Assembly: GCF_023715705.1 (NCBI RefSeq)
Contig: NZ_JAMBOS010000014.1
Coordinates: forward strand, 1-64,000
Source of the DNA: Halalkalibacter oceani
GTDB taxonomy: Bacteria > Bacillota > Bacilli > Bacillales > Bacillaceae_D
Length of the DNA: 64,000 nucleotides
Direction: 5' to 3'
In this document: positions 53,319 to 63,268 of the stretch, in pieces
Layout: every line of letters begins with the position of its first letter
How positions within the stretch are numbered: position 1 is the stretch's first letter
The notes under the pieces: generated by a model
What the model saw: the letters and a program-made list of their open reading frames with translations, nothing else
The model's database searches: none
Told to the model about the DNA's origin: nothing
Made by a program: the position numbers and the translations under genes

Positions 53319-55199
53319 ATGGAGAAAAAGCAGTTTCAGGCAGAATCGAAACGATTGTTGGAAATGATGATTAATTCAATTTATACGCAAAAGGAGATCT
53401 TTTTGAGAGAGCTGATCTCGAATGCCAGCGACGCGATTGACAAGCTTTATTATAAAGCGCTGACGGATGAGGAGTTGAGCTTCAATCAAGAGGATTATTA
53501 CATAAAGGTCAGTGCGGATAAGGATAAGCGGCTGCTGACAATAACAGATACAGGGATCGGGATGTCAGAAGAAGAGCTGGAGCAGAACCTTGGAACGATT
53601 GCAAAAAGCGGCTCGCTGGCCTTCAAACAGGAAAATGAAAGTAAAGACGGGCATGATATCATCGGCCAGTTCGGTGTTGGCTTTTATTCAGCTTTTATGG
53701 TGGCTGATGCGGTAACTGTAAAGACGAAGCAGCTTGGCAGTGAACAAGGCTTTAAGTGGGAGTCAAATGGAACGGACGGCTATACGATCGAACCTTGTGA
53801 AAAAGAGACGGTCGGCACGGAAATCACTTTGAAAATCAAGGGAAATACCGAAGACGACAATTTTGATGAATATTTAGAATCATATCGTTTACAAGCAATC
53901 ATCAAAAAATATTCCGATTTCATCCGCTATCCGATTAAAATGGATGTTACCGTTCAGAAGCCAAAAGCGGATAATGAAGAAGAATTAGAGGAAGTAACCG
54001 AGGAACAGACGATTAACAGCATGGTTCCGATTTGGAAGAAAAACAAAAGTGAATTGACGGATGAAGACTATGAAAACTTCTATCACGAGAAGCGTTACGG
54101 TTTTGATAAGCCGGTGAAGCATATTCATATTAGCGTGGACGGAACGTTGCGCTATAACGCGATTCTCTTTATTCCGGAACGGACGCCGTTCGATTTTTAT
54201 ACGAAGGAATATGAAAAGGGTCTTGAGCTTTATTCCAATGGCGTGCTGATTATGGAAAAATGCGCCGATCTTCTACCGGACTATTTCAGCTTTGTAAAAG
54301 GGATGGTTGACTCTGAGGATTTGTCGCTCAATATTTCCAGAGAAATGCTCCAGCATGATCGTCAGCTGAAAATGATTGCGAAAAATATGACGAGTAAAAT
54401 CAAAAGCCAGCTTAAAAGTTTGCTGAAAAATGAGCGGGAAAAGTACGAGACGTTCTATGAATCATTCGGCAGACAGCTGAAATATAGCGTCTATAGTGAT
54501 TTTGGTCAGCATAAAGATGAGCTTCAGGATCTTTTGCTGTTCTATTCCGGAAATGAAAAGAAGCTGATTAGCCTGGACGAGTATGTCGAAAAGATGCCGG
54601 AAGAGCAAAAGTATATTTATTATGCTACGGGAGAGTCACATAATCGGATTGAAAAGCTGCCGCAAACCGAGCTTGTCGCGGAAAAAGGCTTCGATATTCT
54701 TTACTTTACAGATGACGTCGATGAATTTGCGATTAAAGCGTTAGCCTCCTATAAAGATAAGCAGTTCAAATCGGTTTCGAGCGGAGATCTCGGGCTGGAG
54801 GATGCAGAGGAGGAAGCAAAAACAGAAGCCGAGCAGGAGGAGCATAAAGCATTATTTGAACATATGAAACAGACACTTGGCGATAAAGTCAAGGACGTCA
54901 GATTATCAAAGCGCCTCCGCTCTCATCCGGTCTGTCTCACAGCAGAAGGCGAATTATCAATAGAGATGGAGAAGGTGCTTCAGGCGATGCCGGATAATCC
55001 GAATGTAAAGGCAGAGAAAGTACTTGAAATTAATGGTGACCATGATATTTTCTCTTCCTTAAAAGAAGCCTACGAACATGACAAAGAGAAGCTGGAGCTT
55101 TATACAAACTTATTATACAATCAGGCGCTGTTGATCGAAGGCCTGCCAATTGAAGATCCAGTTGAATTTACGAATAATATGTGCAAAGTGATGGCGTAA
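53319..55199 (+). CDS. htpG: Molecular chaperone HtpG (Hsp90)
   Basis: A 626-residue bacterial Hsp90, equal in length to B. subtilis HtpG. The GHKL ATPase domain (1-220) shows [32 protein letters not shown] and [15 protein letters not shown]; the middle domain carries the catalytic Arg in [16 protein letters not shown]; the C-terminal dimerisation domain ends at NMCKVMA. ATG 53319 has AAGGAGAT 6-10 bases upstream. Control by CIRCE differs from B. subtilis, where htpG is a CIRCE-independent (class IV) gene. Confidence 0.97.
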   Translation: MEKKQFQAESKRLLEMMINSIYTQKEIFLRELISNASDAIDKLYYKALTDEELSFNQEDYYIKVSADKDKRLLTITDTGIGMSEEELEQNLGTIAKSGSLAFKQENESKDGHDIIGQFGVGFYSAFMVADAVTVKTKQLGSEQGFKWESNGTDGYTIEPCEKETVGTEITLKIKGNTEDDNFDEYLESYRLQAIIKKYSDFIRYPIKMDVTVQKPKADNEEELEEVTEEQTINSMVPIWKKNKSELTDEDYENFYHEKRYGFDKPVKHIHISVDGTLRYNAILFIPERTPFDFYTKEYEKGLELYSNGVLIMEKCADLLPDYFSFVKGMVDSEDLSLNISREMLQHDRQLKMIAKNMTSKIKSQLKSLLKNEREKYETFYESFGRQLKYSVYSDFGQHKDELQDLLLFYSGNEKKLISLDEYVEKMPEEQKYIYYATGESHNRIEKLPQTELVAEKGFDILYFTDDVDEFAIKALASYKDKQFKSVSSGDLGLEDAEEEAKTEAEQEEHKALFEHMKQTLGDKVKDVRLSKRLRSHPVCLTAEGELSIEMEKVLQAMPDNPNVKAEKVLEINGDHDIFSSLKEAYEHDKEKLELYTNLLYNQALLIEGLPIEDPVEFTNNMCKVMA

Positions 55200-55204
55200 A
55201 GAGG

Positions 55205-55243
55205 GGCTGTGGCAAGAGGTTTTTTTAACCTTTTGCCACAGCC
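55205..55243 (+). terminator. Terminator of htpG, AAAAGGT-core family
   Basis: GGCTGTGGCAAGAGGTT (55205-55221) pairs with AACCTTTTGCCACAGCC (55227-55243) with one G-U pair; TTTT follows. Confidence 0.85.
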
Positions 55244-55374
55244 TTTTATCTGAAACGGAGCGGGATAAATGGCGTAGCGCAAAAAGGAGGAAGGTAATAT
55301 TGTATCGTAAGCATGTTCGAGTCTGATATAGAAAGGATGAAGGCATGCTTAACATGAAAGGAGTGAGTGAATGA

Positions 55375-57195
<1,821 letters not shown>

Positions 57196-57291
57196 CGATA
57201 AAATGACTAAATAAAAGCATGGCAGTCATACGAGAGAAGACTGCCTCGTTACGAATCTTTGCCTATCGAGTCAGGTTTCGCATACGTTTAA

Positions 57292-57332
57292 AGCCCGGAC
57301 CAAAAGGTAACTTTCACCTTTTGGTCCGGGCT
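57292..57332. terminator. Bidirectional terminator, AAAAGGT-core family
   Basis: AGCCCGGACCAAAAGGT (57292-57308) and ACCTTTTGGTCCGGGCT (57316-57332) pair perfectly over 17 bases. It separates the collagen gene from a converging small lipoprotein gene. Confidence 0.85.
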
Positions 57333-57366
57333 CTTCATTGATCATCCAGCTTCTGCTGCCGTTATT

Positions 57367-57510
57367 TTATTGTGGAGCCGGTTGTTCCAGTGCCGGATCA
57401 CCAGCCGGGTCTGTCGCCGGGTCGCCGGCAGGGTCCTCAGTTCCTCCGCAAGCCGTCATCACCAGTGTAATTCCTAAAGCCGACATAAGTAATAGTAGTT
57501 TTTTCTTCAT
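57367..57510 (-). CDS. Small lipoprotein with DPAGDPA repeats
   Basis: A 47-residue minus-strand gene. AAGGAGGG precedes the ATG at 57510. A short lipoprotein signal (KKKLLLLMSALGITLVMTAC, lipidated C21) is followed by GGTEDPAGDPATDPAGDPAL, an acidic Pro/Ala repeat, and a short tail. Similar very small lipoproteins are common and uncharacterised in Bacillaceae. Confidence 0.75.
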   Translation of the reverse strand: MKKKLLLLMSALGITLVMTACGGTEDPAGDPATDPAGDPALEQPAPQ

Positions 57511-57874
57511 TGTTTATTCCCTCCTTGTTTTTGTTACTTTTCTATACCATGCTTGCTTTGTATTAAAACCTATATCCAAAAGAAAAAAGGGCTTCCGGAA
57601 TGAAAAAAGGAAGAAAAGACTAGTATGAAAAAACTGGGCAATCTCTCGTAATCCTTGAGGGATAAGGAGTTCAGGCCTTGTATCGAAAAGTGAAATGTGT
57701 GAATATGTAGCAGTATGTGAGAATGAAAAGAATCGTGGAATGGGAGGACTGACAAGTTAGCCGGCCGGAGCAGAAAGAGGAAAAGAAAAATGAGATAAAA
57801 ATCTTTACGCAAGCGGGCAGGAGGTTTATCGTGTAAGATAGTGTAATCAACGTTATTTACTAGGAGGGTGGAAG
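57511..57874. other. Intergenic region between lipoprotein and NSS genes
   Basis: No gene. For the minus-strand lipoprotein a promoter is likely just upstream: TGGTATAGA (near 57549-57557, minus), with GTTTTA 14 bases before TGGTAT, which also comes within one base per box of a sigma-B promoter. AGGAGGGTGG near 57865 is the ribosome site of the NSS gene. Confidence 0.4.
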
Positions 57875-59218
57875 ATGAGTGATCAACGTGAGCAATGGTC
57901 CTCAAAACTGGGCTTTATTTTATCAACGGCCGGAGCGGCCATAGGGCTGGGAGCGATTTGGAAGTTTCCCTATGTAGCCGGGATGAATGGAGGAGGAGCG
58001 TTTTTTCTCATTTTTATTATTTTTACGGTTTTGATCGGGCTTTCCATGCTCGTCTCAGAGTTCATTATCGGACGGGGCGCCAGACGCGAAGCCATTACAG
58101 CCTATAAAACATTGGCTCCACAGAGCGCCTGGGTGTTTGTTGGCCGCCTGGGAGTACTGGGCTGTTTTCTGCTCCTTTCGTTTTATTGCGTCGTTGGCGG
58201 CTGGGTTTTATTATATTCCGGCTTGGCTGTCTCCGGGAATGTGATAGCAGAGGGAGCCGATTACGGTCAATTATTTGCGCAGGTGACAGGGACACCTTGG
58301 ACTGGTCTCGTCGGCCTCGCGCTGTTTTTGCTTATCAACGTGATTGTGCTTTCCTTTGGGATAAAAAATGGAATTGAACGGGCCAACAAATATTTAATGC
58401 CACTTTTATTTATCTTTTTTCTTATTCTTGTTATCCGTTCTTTAACGCTGGAAGGGGCGATGGAGGGCGTGCGCTTTTTCCTTCAGCCGGACTTCTCGAA
58501 CATAACAGGGGAAGGCATTTTGTATGCGCTGGGGCAGTCATTTTTTTCGCTGGCTGTTGGTTTTTCCTGTATGGTGACATACAGCTCCTACTTGAATAAG
58601 AATGAAAATATTCCGGCGGCTGCGTCGTCTGTTGTCGTTATGAATATTTTCGTCTCTTTACTGGCAGGTCTGGCGATTTTTCCGGTCGTCTTCTCATTCG
58701 GTCTTGAGCCGGCGGAAGGCCCTGGTTTGCTGTTTATGGTGCTGCCGGCTGCCTTTTCGCAAATGCCGTTGGGCGGTCTCTTTCTCAGCCTGTTTTTGTT
58801 GCTGTTTTTATTTGCGACATTGACATCATCCTTCAGTCTGTTAGAAATTATTATTTCTGCTTTTACTGAAAACAACAAGCGCTCACGGGCAAAAGTTGCA
58901 CTCATTTCAGGCGTCGTTGTCTTTTTGGCGGGGATTCCGGCTGCGCTGTCCTTCGGGGTGCTGGCAGATGTTCAGCTGTTCGGGAAAACATTTTTTGATG
59001 CAACAGATTATCTCGTCAGCAATATTATGCTGCCACTTGGCTGCCTGTTCATCGCGCTCTTTATTGTGCATCGAATGGACCGTAAGCTGGTAAGTGAGGA
59101 ATTTACAGCTGGAAATAGTCTTTCGGCATCCTGGCTGTCCTTGTGGCTCTTTTTAATGAAATGGGTCGTGCCGCTTACAATCATCGTTGTGTTTATCAAT
59201 ATGCTCGGATTGTTTTAA
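57875..59218 (+). CDS. Sodium-dependent amino-acid transporter (NSS/SNF family)
   Basis: A 447-residue NSS carrier with about 11 spans, close in size to the bacterial model MhsT. The unwound span 1 motif GAAIGLGAIWKFPYVAGMNGGGAF binds Na+ and the substrate backbone; the span 6 segment GQSFFSLAVGFSCMVTYSSYL is the partner. Probably imports hydrophobic L-amino acids. AGGAGGGTGG precedes the ATG. It stands alone, with an AAAAGG-core terminator just after the stop. Confidence 0.92.
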   Translation: MSDQREQWSSKLGFILSTAGAAIGLGAIWKFPYVAGMNGGGAFFLIFIIFTVLIGLSMLVSEFIIGRGARREAITAYKTLAPQSAWVFVGRLGVLGCFLLLSFYCVVGGWVLLYSGLAVSGNVIAEGADYGQLFAQVTGTPWTGLVGLALFLLINVIVLSFGIKNGIERANKYLMPLLFIFFLILVIRSLTLEGAMEGVRFFLQPDFSNITGEGILYALGQSFFSLAVGFSCMVTYSSYLNKNENIPAAASSVVVMNIFVSLLAGLAIFPVVFSFGLEPAEGPGLLFMVLPAAFSQMPLGGLFLSLFLLLFLFATLTSSFSLLEIIISAFTENNKRSRAKVALISGVVVFLAGIPAALSFGVLADVQLFGKTFFDATDYLVSNIMLPLGCLFIALFIVHRMDRKLVSEEFTAGNSLSASWLSLWLFLMKWVVPLTIIVVFINMLGLF

Positions 59219-59230
59219 TCCTTTCATAGA

Positions 59231-59270
59231 GGTTTGGCTAAAAGGCTGATTTTTTCCTTTTAGCCAAGCC
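59231..59270 (+). terminator. Terminator of NSS gene, AAAAGG-core family
   Basis: GGTTTGGCTAAAAGG (59231-59245) pairs with CCTTTTAGCCAAGCC (59256-59270) with one U-G pair. Confidence 0.8.
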
Positions 59271-59329
59271 TTTAAACATTGAACGGAGCGATGGCTGCTG
59301 TTGGCTGACCAGTTAGGGCACACGTTCTG

Positions 59330-59563
59330 TTAAAGTGGAAGCAGCTCCTTTAGATCTGACAAGTGCCTCAGGCCAATGAGCAGCTGAATGTCTTCCTCCA
59401 GTAATTTTTCAGCCGTCTTGACTGCAAGAAACGGATCGGAATAGGTATCTTTACATATCGAATTCAGCATGTTACCCAACAGGCCTGCGCGTTTATTACT
59501 TTCATCGATAGCGAGCAGGGCTGCTTGGTACTGCGCTTTCTCAGTCGTGGAGGGCTTATCACG
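59330..59563 (-). pseudogene. C-terminal fragment of an unknown gene
   Basis: On the minus strand 77 codons are open between TAA stops, reading KAQYQAALLAIDESNKRAG, then NMLNSICKDTYSDPFLAVKTA and LLEEDIQLLIGLRHLSDLKE. The helical, coherent composition looks like coding sequence, but there is no start codon with a ribosome site and no recognisable family. The rest of the 59271-59651 gap holds nothing else I can support. Confidence 0.35.
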
Positions 59564-59582
59564 TTAAAGGTTCAGAATATTA

Positions 59583-59591
59583 TGCTATACT
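59583..59591 (+). promoter_or_regulatory. Extended -10 promoter
   Basis: TGCTATACT is an extended -10 (TGn TATACT) about 60 bases before the dehydrogenase ATG at 59652. No good -35 is seen. Confidence 0.5.
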
Positions 59592-59651
59592 AAAGGTGAG
59601 GCAGGAGGAAGAAAGGCATGCTGACATTGGAGCAGCAGAAGGGAGAAAAAG

Positions 59652-60542
59652 ATGAAGATTGGCTTTATTGGAACGGGCGTAATGGGTTCACGGATGATCA
59701 AGCGCTTTCTGCAGCAGCATACGGTGCTGATTTATAATCGTTCGCCCGAAAAAACAAAGGAATTGGTAGAGCTTGGCGCAGAGCGTCTTGGCAGTGTCGC
59801 TGCGGTTGCGCAGGCCGCGGATATCTTATGCACGTGTTTATCGATGCCTGGTGATGTGCTTGACGTGTACGAAGGGGAGCAAGGGATTCTTGCCTATGCC
59901 CGTCCGGGGACAATTTGTGTTGATTTCACCACAGTCGGTGCGGAGACAAGCAGGGAGCTGTTTACGCAGTCCGCCAGGCAAAAAATTGATTATCTTGATG
60001 CCCCAGTCAGTGGCGGACCTGAAGGAGTCGAACAAGGGACGTTAACGATTATGGTCGGTGGAAAAGAAGCTGCTTTTCAAACGGTAAAGCCACTGCTTGC
60101 CCTGATCGGGACGAAGGTTGAATATGTAGGGGCGGCGGGAAGCGGAAGTGTGGCCAAGCTGATCAATCAATACCTTGTTGGAGTTCACTCGCTGGCCGCG
60201 GCCGAGGCGATGGTGACGGGAGCGGCCTTGGGACTTGATTCCGAGCAGCTTTATCATATTTTGAAAGTCAGCTACGGAAATAGCCGGATGCTGGAGCGCC
60301 ATATGGAGCAATATGTGCTGCCAGGAAATTTTGAACCAGGAGGTGCTTTAAAATATTTACATAAGGATGTAAAATTAGCTAATAAACTTGTTGAGGCAGC
60401 AGGTCTTGATCAATCGACCGGTGCACTGGCCGAGTCTGTTTTGGAGAAGGCGATCGCTGAGGGTTTCGGTGATCTTGATATGGCTTCTGTTATAAAGCTG
60501 TTGGAGAAGAAAGCTCAGACTGAAGTGAAAAGAGGCGAGTAG
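59652..60542 (+). CDS. 3-hydroxyisobutyrate dehydrogenase-like oxidoreductase
   Basis: A 296-residue beta-hydroxyacid dehydrogenase. The N-terminal Rossmann motif is GFIGTGVMGSRM (4-15); the substrate loop DAPVSGG is at 116-122; catalytic K169 lies in GSGSVAKLINQ. Acts on a 3-hydroxy acid or related semialdehyde (3-hydroxyisobutyrate, tartronate semialdehyde, or similar). GGGAGAAAAAG precedes the ATG. A GntR gene and a second family member follow, which suggests a shared carbon-source function. Confidence 0.85.
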   Translation: MKIGFIGTGVMGSRMIKRFLQQHTVLIYNRSPEKTKELVELGAERLGSVAAVAQAADILCTCLSMPGDVLDVYEGEQGILAYARPGTICVDFTTVGAETSRELFTQSARQKIDYLDAPVSGGPEGVEQGTLTIMVGGKEAAFQTVKPLLALIGTKVEYVGAAGSGSVAKLINQYLVGVHSLAAAEAMVTGAALGLDSEQLYHILKVSYGNSRMLERHMEQYVLPGNFEPGGALKYLHKDVKLANKLVEAAGLDQSTGALAESVLEKAIAEGFGDLDMASVIKLLEKKAQTEVKRGE

Positions 60543-60600
60543 GCGGCTCCTCAGGCTCTCATTAAAATATTAGATTTTAGTTTGGGCAGACGAAAGATAT

Positions 60601-60629
60601 TTGATAACATGCTGTTCAATGTGTATGAT
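60601..60629 (+). promoter_or_regulatory. Sigma-A promoter of the second GntR gene
   Basis: TTGATA (60601-60606), 17 bases, TATGAT (60624-60629), about 70 bases before the ATG. Confidence 0.7.
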
Positions 60630-60698
60630 GAATAAGGAGAATTGTATGTGAACGTGAGTGTTTCCTATTCGCAAGAAGAATAGGGATGGAGGTATATA

Positions 60699-61376
60699 AT
60701 GGCCGAAAAGATTCAATTTGATAATTTAAATCTGTCTGATCGAATTTACTTCTACCTGAGGGAAGAGATCATTAACAATCAGATGGAGCCGGGTTCAAAA
60801 ATTAATTACGATGACATTATGGAGAAGTTGGGAGTGAGCCGCACACCTTTGCGCGATGCGCTGCTTAAGCTCCAGCAGGATGGCTTAGTTGAAGTAAAGG
60901 CGCGTTCAGGCAGTTTCGTCGCGATTCCGAACCGGAAAAATATCGAAGACATCTATAATGTTAGAAAAGTGCTTGAAAGTCTCGCTGTCGAGCTCGCCAG
61001 TAAACAGCTGCCTAAGAAGGTTATCCAATCACTGGTGGAAGAGGCGGACAGAGCAGAGCTGGCATTGGCAAAAGGGAAAACGGCACCGTTCTTTCAGGCT
61101 GATCGTAATTTACATCGGACGATTATTAATTATTCCGATAACAAACGGATCAGTGTCATGATGCAGTCGATCGAGGCCCAAATCCAGTGGTTTGGCGTCA
61201 TCATAACAAAAAATCACGCCCGCCCGCAGCAGGCTAACGAAATGCACCGCTTAATTTTGCAGGCGCTTGCCGAAGAAGAAGTGGAAGCGGCGAAAAAGCT
61301 GATGGAACAGCATATTGAAGAAATTAAACAGGTGACATTAAGCGATTATGGAGATACGGTCGAACATAATAAATAG
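60699..61376 (+). CDS. GntR-family (FCD) transcriptional regulator
   Basis: A 225-residue FadR-subfamily regulator. Winged helix NYDDIMEKLGVSRTPLRDALLKLQQDGLVEVKARSGSFVA; the FCD domain carries ADRNLHRTIINYSDNKRI and the later NEMHRLILQALAEED-like segment, with the His residues of the metal/ligand site. GGATGGAGG precedes the ATG. It lies between two hydroxyacid dehydrogenase genes and probably controls one or both. Confidence 0.9.
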   Translation: MAEKIQFDNLNLSDRIYFYLREEIINNQMEPGSKINYDDIMEKLGVSRTPLRDALLKLQQDGLVEVKARSGSFVAIPNRKNIEDIYNVRKVLESLAVELASKQLPKKVIQSLVEEADRAELALAKGKTAPFFQADRNLHRTIINYSDNKRISVMMQSIEAQIQWFGVIITKNHARPQQANEMHRLILQALAEEEVEAAKKLMEQHIEEIKQVTLSDYGDTVEHNK

Positions 61377-61409
61377 CGTATCCGAACATGGTAGGGCCAA
61401 AGGAGCCGG

Positions 61410-61455
61410 CGAGTGAAGTCGCATCAATGCGAAAGCCAGGATGCGACTTCACTTG
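61410..61455 (+). terminator. Hairpin after the GntR gene
   Basis: CGAGTGAAGTCGCATC (61410-61425) and GATGCGACTTCACTTG (61440-61455) form a 16-bp stem with one wobble pair. The following CTGCTTTCTCCC is a poor T-run, so termination may be partial. Confidence 0.55.
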
Positions 61456-61506
61456 CTGCTTTCTCCCGCTGCCAGAAGCAGCGCTAAGGGTAACCATAGC
61501 GGACTC

Positions 61507-61536
61507 TGGCAAAATGTGAAAGCGCTTTACTATAAA
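61507..61536 (+). promoter_or_regulatory. Promoter region with near-cre site
   Basis: TGAAAGCGCTTTAC (61517-61530) has the palindromic cre core AAAGCGCTTT and misses the consensus only in the last two bases. It is followed at once by TATAAA (61531-61536), so CcpA bound here would block RNA polymerase. Confidence 0.5.
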
Positions 61537-61565
61537 GACGAAGATATATTTGAGGAGGAATTTCT

Positions 61566-62462
61566 ATGAAAAAGATCGGGTTCATCGGGCTGGGAACAAT
61601 GGGGTTGCCAATGGCAAAAAATCTACTGAAGGCCGGTTACTCTTTGCATGTTTATAATCGGACGGCAAGCAAGGCACAATCGCTGCAGGGGGAGGGCGAT
61701 GTCCAGGTGGCAAGTTCACCGGCCGACGTGGCGCGCAATTGTGAGATTGTGATCACGATGGTAACGAATAATCAGGCTTTGGAGGAGGTTATCAAAGGGG
61801 AGAATGGGGTTTTGGCGGGAGCGTCAGCCGGATTAATTGTCATTGACAGCAGCACCGTTGCACCGGATCTTGTTCAACGGTTGGCAAAGGAGCTCGCTGA
61901 GAAAGACATTGAGATGCTGGACGCGCCTGTAACCGGAAGTGAGCCTCAGGCAATTGCCGCCGAGCTGGCTTTCATGGTCGGTGGAAAGCAAGAAGTGTAC
62001 GAGCAGTGTATTCCTCTGTTTGAGGTGATGGGAAAGCAATCACACTATATGGGTGGAAGCGGTTTAGGCGCTTATACAAAGCTCGCCAATAATACGATGG
62101 CTGCTATTAATCTCGTTTCGTTAAGTGAGGCGCTGATTTTGGCCAGCAAAGCCGGTGTTGATCCTGGGAAGTTTATGGAAGTCGCAAGCGGCGGCGGTGC
62201 GCGCAGTGGAATGATGGATAATAAAGGACCGAAAATCATCAACCGCGACTTTGAGCCAAACTTTAAAACAGAGCTGATGCATAAAGACTTGGGACTCGCT
62301 TTAAATGTCGCGGCCGAAATGAATATCCCGCTTCCTCTTCTGGCGGGAGTCAGAGAGCAATTACGGATCGCGATGGCCAAAGGCTATGCGGAAGAGGATA
62401 TGTGTGCCGTAGCGAAATGCTATGAGGAATGGGCCGGCGTCGAGATTAAGAAAAACGCCTAA
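61566..62462 (+). CDS. NAD(P)-dependent beta-hydroxyacid dehydrogenase
   Basis: A 298-residue member of the 3-hydroxyisobutyrate/tartronate-semialdehyde reductase family. Rossmann motif GFIGLGTMGLPMAKNLL (5-21), loop DAPVTGSEPQA (119-129, SGG changed to TGS), catalytic K172 in LGAYTKLANN, and C-terminal ELMHKDLGLAL. GAGGAGG lies 6 bases before the ATG. It is a distinct paralogue of the 59652 gene; substrate uncertain. A near-cre site upstream suggests catabolite control. Confidence 0.87.
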   Translation: MKKIGFIGLGTMGLPMAKNLLKAGYSLHVYNRTASKAQSLQGEGDVQVASSPADVARNCEIVITMVTNNQALEEVIKGENGVLAGASAGLIVIDSSTVAPDLVQRLAKELAEKDIEMLDAPVTGSEPQAIAAELAFMVGGKQEVYEQCIPLFEVMGKQSHYMGGSGLGAYTKLANNTMAAINLVSLSEALILASKAGVDPGKFMEVASGGGARSGMMDNKGPKIINRDFEPNFKTELMHKDLGLALNVAAEMNIPLPLLAGVREQLRIAMAKGYAEEDMCAVAKCYEEWAGVEIKKNA

Positions 62463-62474
62463 AACGTAATAAAA

Positions 62475-62520
62475 ACAGGGATGAAACAAAAGAGGGTAGT
62501 TCTTTTCGTTTCATCCCTGT
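62475..62520. terminator. Bidirectional terminator
   Basis: ACAGGGATGAAACAAAAGA (62475-62493) pairs with TCTTTTCGTTTCATCCCTGT (62501-62520) with a single bulged base; TTTCTT follows. It separates the dehydrogenase from a converging small ORF. Confidence 0.85.
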
Positions 62521-62539
62521 TTTCTTATTCATTGGAAGA

Positions 62540-62617
62540 CTACTTTTCTGAACTTACTTGCTGCTTTGCTTCTTCCAGCATTTTATTACTCTCTTCGATG
62601 TATTCCTGCAAGCTCAT
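62540..62617 (-). CDS. Possible 25-residue peptide
   Basis: A strong GGGAGG (62625-62630, minus) precedes three successive in-frame ATGs; the third (62617) has the best spacing. It encodes a short charged amphipathic helix (MSLQEYIEESNKMLEEAK and seven more residues) ending at TAG, with the bidirectional terminator 20 bases after the stop. The ribosome site plus terminator make it a credible small gene; function unknown. Confidence 0.45.
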   Translation of the reverse strand: MSLQEYIEESNKMLEEAKQQVSSEK

Positions 62618-62803
62618 CATCATTCCTCCCTTTTATGTAATAGATTTATTTATTGGTAGATTCGGTATAGGTTATGTAATTATTTTTACCAAATTCAGAA
62701 GAGGCTAAACCTTTTTTAAAAAAATGAGCCAATAGTCTGAATAATTTAGTGTGGGTTTATAAAAAGGGGAAAGACCAGGGGGATAAGGTAAGAAAAAGTG
62801 TAG

Positions 62804-62841
62804 GGGCCGAGCAAAAGGTTTTTTTACCTTTTACCCAGCCC
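62804..62841 (-). terminator. Terminator of the DUF779 gene, AAAAGGT-core family
   Basis: In the minus reading GGGCTGGGTAAAAGGT (62841-62826) pairs with ACCTTTTGCTCGGCCC (62819-62804) using three G-U pairs that would be mismatches on the plus strand, so it acts on minus-strand transcripts. Confidence 0.8.
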
Positions 62842-62847
62842 TCTTGG

Positions 62848-63204
62848 CTAAAGCTGCAGCTCTTTTCGCTCGTCTTCTGTAAAGACCCTTGAGCGCGTTA
62901 AGAAGCGTTTTCCTTCAGGTCCTTCCAATGAAAACATTCCGCCGCGGCCGTTCACGACGTCAATAATTAATTGTGTATGCTTCCAATAGGCGTATTGATC
63001 TGCTGCAATATAAAAGGGGCTTCCGCCGATATGACCGAGCAGGACGTCGTTTGCGCCGATTTTCAATTCCCCTTCCTGGTAACACATCGGCGAGCTACCG
63101 TCGCAGCAGCCGCCGGATTGATGGAACATTAACGGACCGTGAATGGTTTTAAGCTTGTTGATCAGCTGAATCGCTTCTTCTGTAGCAACAACTCGTTCAA
63201 CCAT
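62848..63204 (-). CDS. DUF779 family protein
   Basis: A 118-residue DUF779 protein. Members are commonly encoded beside aldehyde or alcohol dehydrogenases. The conserved core is MFHQSGGCCDGSSPMCYQ with three Cys that may bind metal, and later YWKHTQLIIDVVNGRGGMFSLEGPEGKRF. ATG 63204 is chosen (AAAGGAG 10 bases upstream); TTG 63210 is the alternative. It lies downstream of the aldehyde dehydrogenase in the same direction, 64 bases away, and likely works with it. Confidence 0.85.
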   Translation of the reverse strand: MVERVVATEEAIQLINKLKTIHGPLMFHQSGGCCDGSSPMCYQEGELKIGANDVLLGHIGGSPFYIAADQYAYWKHTQLIIDVVNGRGGMFSLEGPEGKRFLTRSRVFTEDERKELQL

Positions 63205-63268
63205 GTTCAAGTCACTCCTTTCCCTTTTCTTATTCAGGAAGCAGCAGGGTGACGGAGTTCAGCGGCTC

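Noticed and set aside
59618-59740. Short ORF overlapping the start of the 59652 dehydrogenase with a good ribosome site
   Set aside because: It is out of frame inside the conserved Rossmann start of the dehydrogenase and gives no recognisable peptide.
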